A stretch of 7,086 nucleotides of DNA from Thermoproteota archaeon (GTDB lineage Archaea > Thermoproteota > Methanomethylicia > Nezhaarchaeales > WYZ-LMO8): positions 1 through 7,086 of the forward strand of contig JAAOZJ010000138.1 of the NCBI GenBank assembly GCA_011605835.1, in the 5' to 3' direction. The number at the start of each line of letters is the position of its first letter. The first letter of the stretch is position 1. A program made the position numbers and the translations under genes. Shown here one piece after another: positions 6,061-7,086 of this stretch. Below the pieces are notes generated by a model, which had not been told where the DNA came from, did no database searches, and saw only the letters and a list, made by a program, of their open reading frames with translations.

Positions 6061-6576
6061 CTAGGTTTTAGTGATGTTCTTTGTGATCACCATCTCGCAG
6101 GGCATGGGGAGCTTAGAGGACGCCCTCTTTGCCGCTTCTTTCGCTACCTCCTCCTTATCTATTGGAACCTTTATCGTGAGGACGACGTCCCCTGCCTTCA
6201 CTCTAGCTGCAGTCCCTATCGGATCGCCGAAGGCGAGGCGCATTCCGTCTTGGAGCCTGTCAGCTCCGGCGAAAGCCATCATTTTGTTCTCCCTGAGTAT
6301 GTGATGAGGATAGGGGTGAATTTTGAGGAAGTAGTTGTTCTCACCAAGCCTCGAAGACAGGTATTTGCTACACGCGACCCTCATGGCCTCTAAGGCATTG
6401 TGCCTTATCTGCGCTGGCTCTTTAGCCACCAATTGAACCACCAAGGGGAAGTCGGCCTTGGTGTTCCCCATAGTGAACTTGGCGATCTTCGGCGGCGGGA
6501 CTCCATGCACGTACTCCTTTCTCGTGTAGGCCGGTCCCTTAACGAGCCTGTAGCACCGGGCTGGCCTCAAGGGCAT
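6061..6576 (-). CDS. rpl10e: 50S ribosomal protein L10e (uL16 family)
   Basis: This 171-residue protein is full length for archaeal L10e, the counterpart of bacterial L16, which sits near the peptidyl-transferase centre and the tRNA elbow in the large subunit. It begins MPLRPARCYR and continues with the diagnostic AYTRKEYVHGVPPPKIAKFT (17-36). The central RIG-like part holds RHNALEAMRVACSKYL and LKIHPYPHHILRENK, followed by GADRLQDGMRLAFGDPIGTA, all well conserved in the family. The start is fixed by a strong ribosome binding site (GGGAGGTG, 6585-6592) 8 nt upstream. It follows the tRNA methyltransferase gene by 18 nt and is probably co-transcribed with it. Confidence 0.97.
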   Translation of the reverse strand: MPLRPARCYRLVKGPAYTRKEYVHGVPPPKIAKFTMGNTKADFPLVVQLVAKEPAQIRHNALEAMRVACSKYLSSRLGENNYFLKIHPYPHHILRENKMMAFAGADRLQDGMRLAFGDPIGTAARVKAGDVVLTIKVPIDKEEVAKEAAKRASSKLPMPCEMVITKNITKT

Positions 6577-6584
6577 ACGCTACG

Positions 6585-6592
6585 CACCTCCC
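6585..6592 (-). promoter_or_regulatory. Strong Shine-Dalgarno of L10e
   Basis: The minus strand reads GGGAGGTG between the methyltransferase stop and the L10e ATG, 8 nt before the start. It is the strongest ribosome binding site in the window, as expected for a highly expressed ribosomal protein made from an internal cistron. Confidence 0.7.
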
Positions 6593-6594
6593 CT

Positions 6595-7086
6595 TTAAGG
6601 GGCTGGGATCTTTTTAGCTTTTCCTCGCGGCGTGGGGCTGAGCCTAAGGTGCACCCTGTGCAAGAAGGCCAATAGGACGTGCATTTCTTTTTGGGAGACA
6701 AAAGCCTTGCCCAAAATCCTCTTGAAGACTAGCCTAGCCTTTGGCTCCTTTTCCTTTGGGAAGTCAACGAGCCCTAGTATATCAGAGAAGTACTTGAGCG
6801 CGACTTCCCTTAATTTCGCGCTTGCCAGCTTTGTCTTGGGCCTTATGTGGGCTTTAGAGAGCTCGTAAAGTATTACTGCCATGGCGTGGGTGACGTTCAT
6901 CACAGGGTATTCTTCGCTTGTGGGTATATTGACGAGGACGTCACACAGCGAAAGCTCTTGGTTTGTCAGCCCTATGTCCTCACGACCGAAGATCAACGCC
7001 ACTCTACCCTCGCGTTTCATCAGCTCGTGCAAGTGCCAAGGAGGGACGACGCTCCTAAAGACGTTTCGGGGGCTGGCCAGTTTGCC
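6595..7086 (-). CDS. trmJ: TrmJ-like SPOUT (TrmH family) tRNA methyltransferase, partial (N-terminus beyond window)
   Basis: The reading frame is open to the window edge, giving 163 codons in the window; the true start lies outside, and the TTG at 7032 is only an internal leucine codon. The SPOUT knot motifs are clear: motif 2 is VALIFGREDIGLTNQEL and motif 3 is the SAM-binding YPVMNVTHAMAVILYEL stretch. Between them is the family's CDVLVNIPTSEEYPV. A further roughly 75 residues, basic and helical, form the C-terminal extension seen in TrmJ proteins. Family members 2'-O-methylate tRNA at position 32; the exact nucleotide specificity of this protein is inferred from homology. The motif 1 region is mostly missing, apart from the RNVFRSVVPPWHLHELM stretch near the edge. 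The stop lies 18 nt before the L10e start, suggesting one operon. Confidence 0.88.
   Translation of the reverse strand, partial: GKLASPRNVFRSVVPPWHLHELMKREGRVALIFGREDIGLTNQELSLCDVLVNIPTSEEYPVMNVTHAMAVILYELSKAHIRPKTKLASAKLREVALKYFSDILGLVDFPKEKEPKARLVFKRILGKAFVSQKEMHVLLAFLHRVHLRLSPTPRGKAKKIPAP

Noticed and set aside
6293..6307. CTGA followed after 4 nt by GTGATGA on the plus strand, like the D'-C' core of a C/D-box RNA
   Set aside because: No matching outer C box upstream or D box downstream is seen at suitable distances, and the bases are explained by the conserved L10e sequence on the other strand.
7030..7032. TTG as start of the tRNA methyltransferase
   Set aside because: The frame continues to the window edge with family-like sequence (RNVFRSVVPPWH), so TTG is an internal leucine codon.

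Overview
The window looks like chromosomal DNA of a hyperthermophilic archaeon, most likely a crenarchaeote (Thermoproteota, perhaps Desulfurococcales). The grounds are an archaeal-type L10e ribosomal protein, an archaeal YchF-like GTPase with a TGS domain, an archaeal TrmB-family regulator, a probable archaea-only small protein family, GGTG/GAGG-type ribosome binding sites, TATA-box promoters, and heavy use of AGG/AGA arginine and ATA isoleucine codons. The genus is inference. I see no mobile element, CRISPR array, rRNA or tRNA.

Layout. On the minus strand, a 2-hydroxyacid/3-phosphoglycerate dehydrogenase (550-1500) is followed by a TrmB-type winged-helix regulator (1-509, cut by the window edge). 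They are probably one operon. A 131-bp divergent promoter region (1501-1631) separates them from the plus-strand genes. These are a YchF-like GTPase (1632-2852), a small conserved archaeal protein that starts one base after the GTPase stop (2854-3201), and, behind its own TATA box, phosphoenolpyruvate synthase (3251-5647). A 173-bp spacer without a gene follows. Next comes a 77-residue zinc-ribbon/transmembrane protein (5821-6054) that has no ATG, GTG or TTG at the position where its reading frame must begin. The right end is a convergent minus-strand pair: a TrmJ-like tRNA methyltransferase (6595-7086, 5' end outside the window) running into ribosomal protein L10e (6061-6576).

How the genes relate. 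PEP synthase and the dehydrogenase both act around the 3-phosphoglycerate/PEP/pyruvate node, and TrmB-family proteins are known regulators of sugar uptake and glycolysis/gluconeogenesis. A local regulatory link is possible but unproven. An imperfect palindrome directly downstream of the PEP synthase TATA box is a candidate operator. The GTPase, L10e and the tRNA methyltransferase belong to translation.

Most of the window is ordinary housekeeping content. The most unusual observation is the apparent ACG (or otherwise non-standard) start of the small zinc-ribbon membrane protein, backed by a well-placed Shine-Dalgarno sequence. I found no convincing undescribed multi-gene system.
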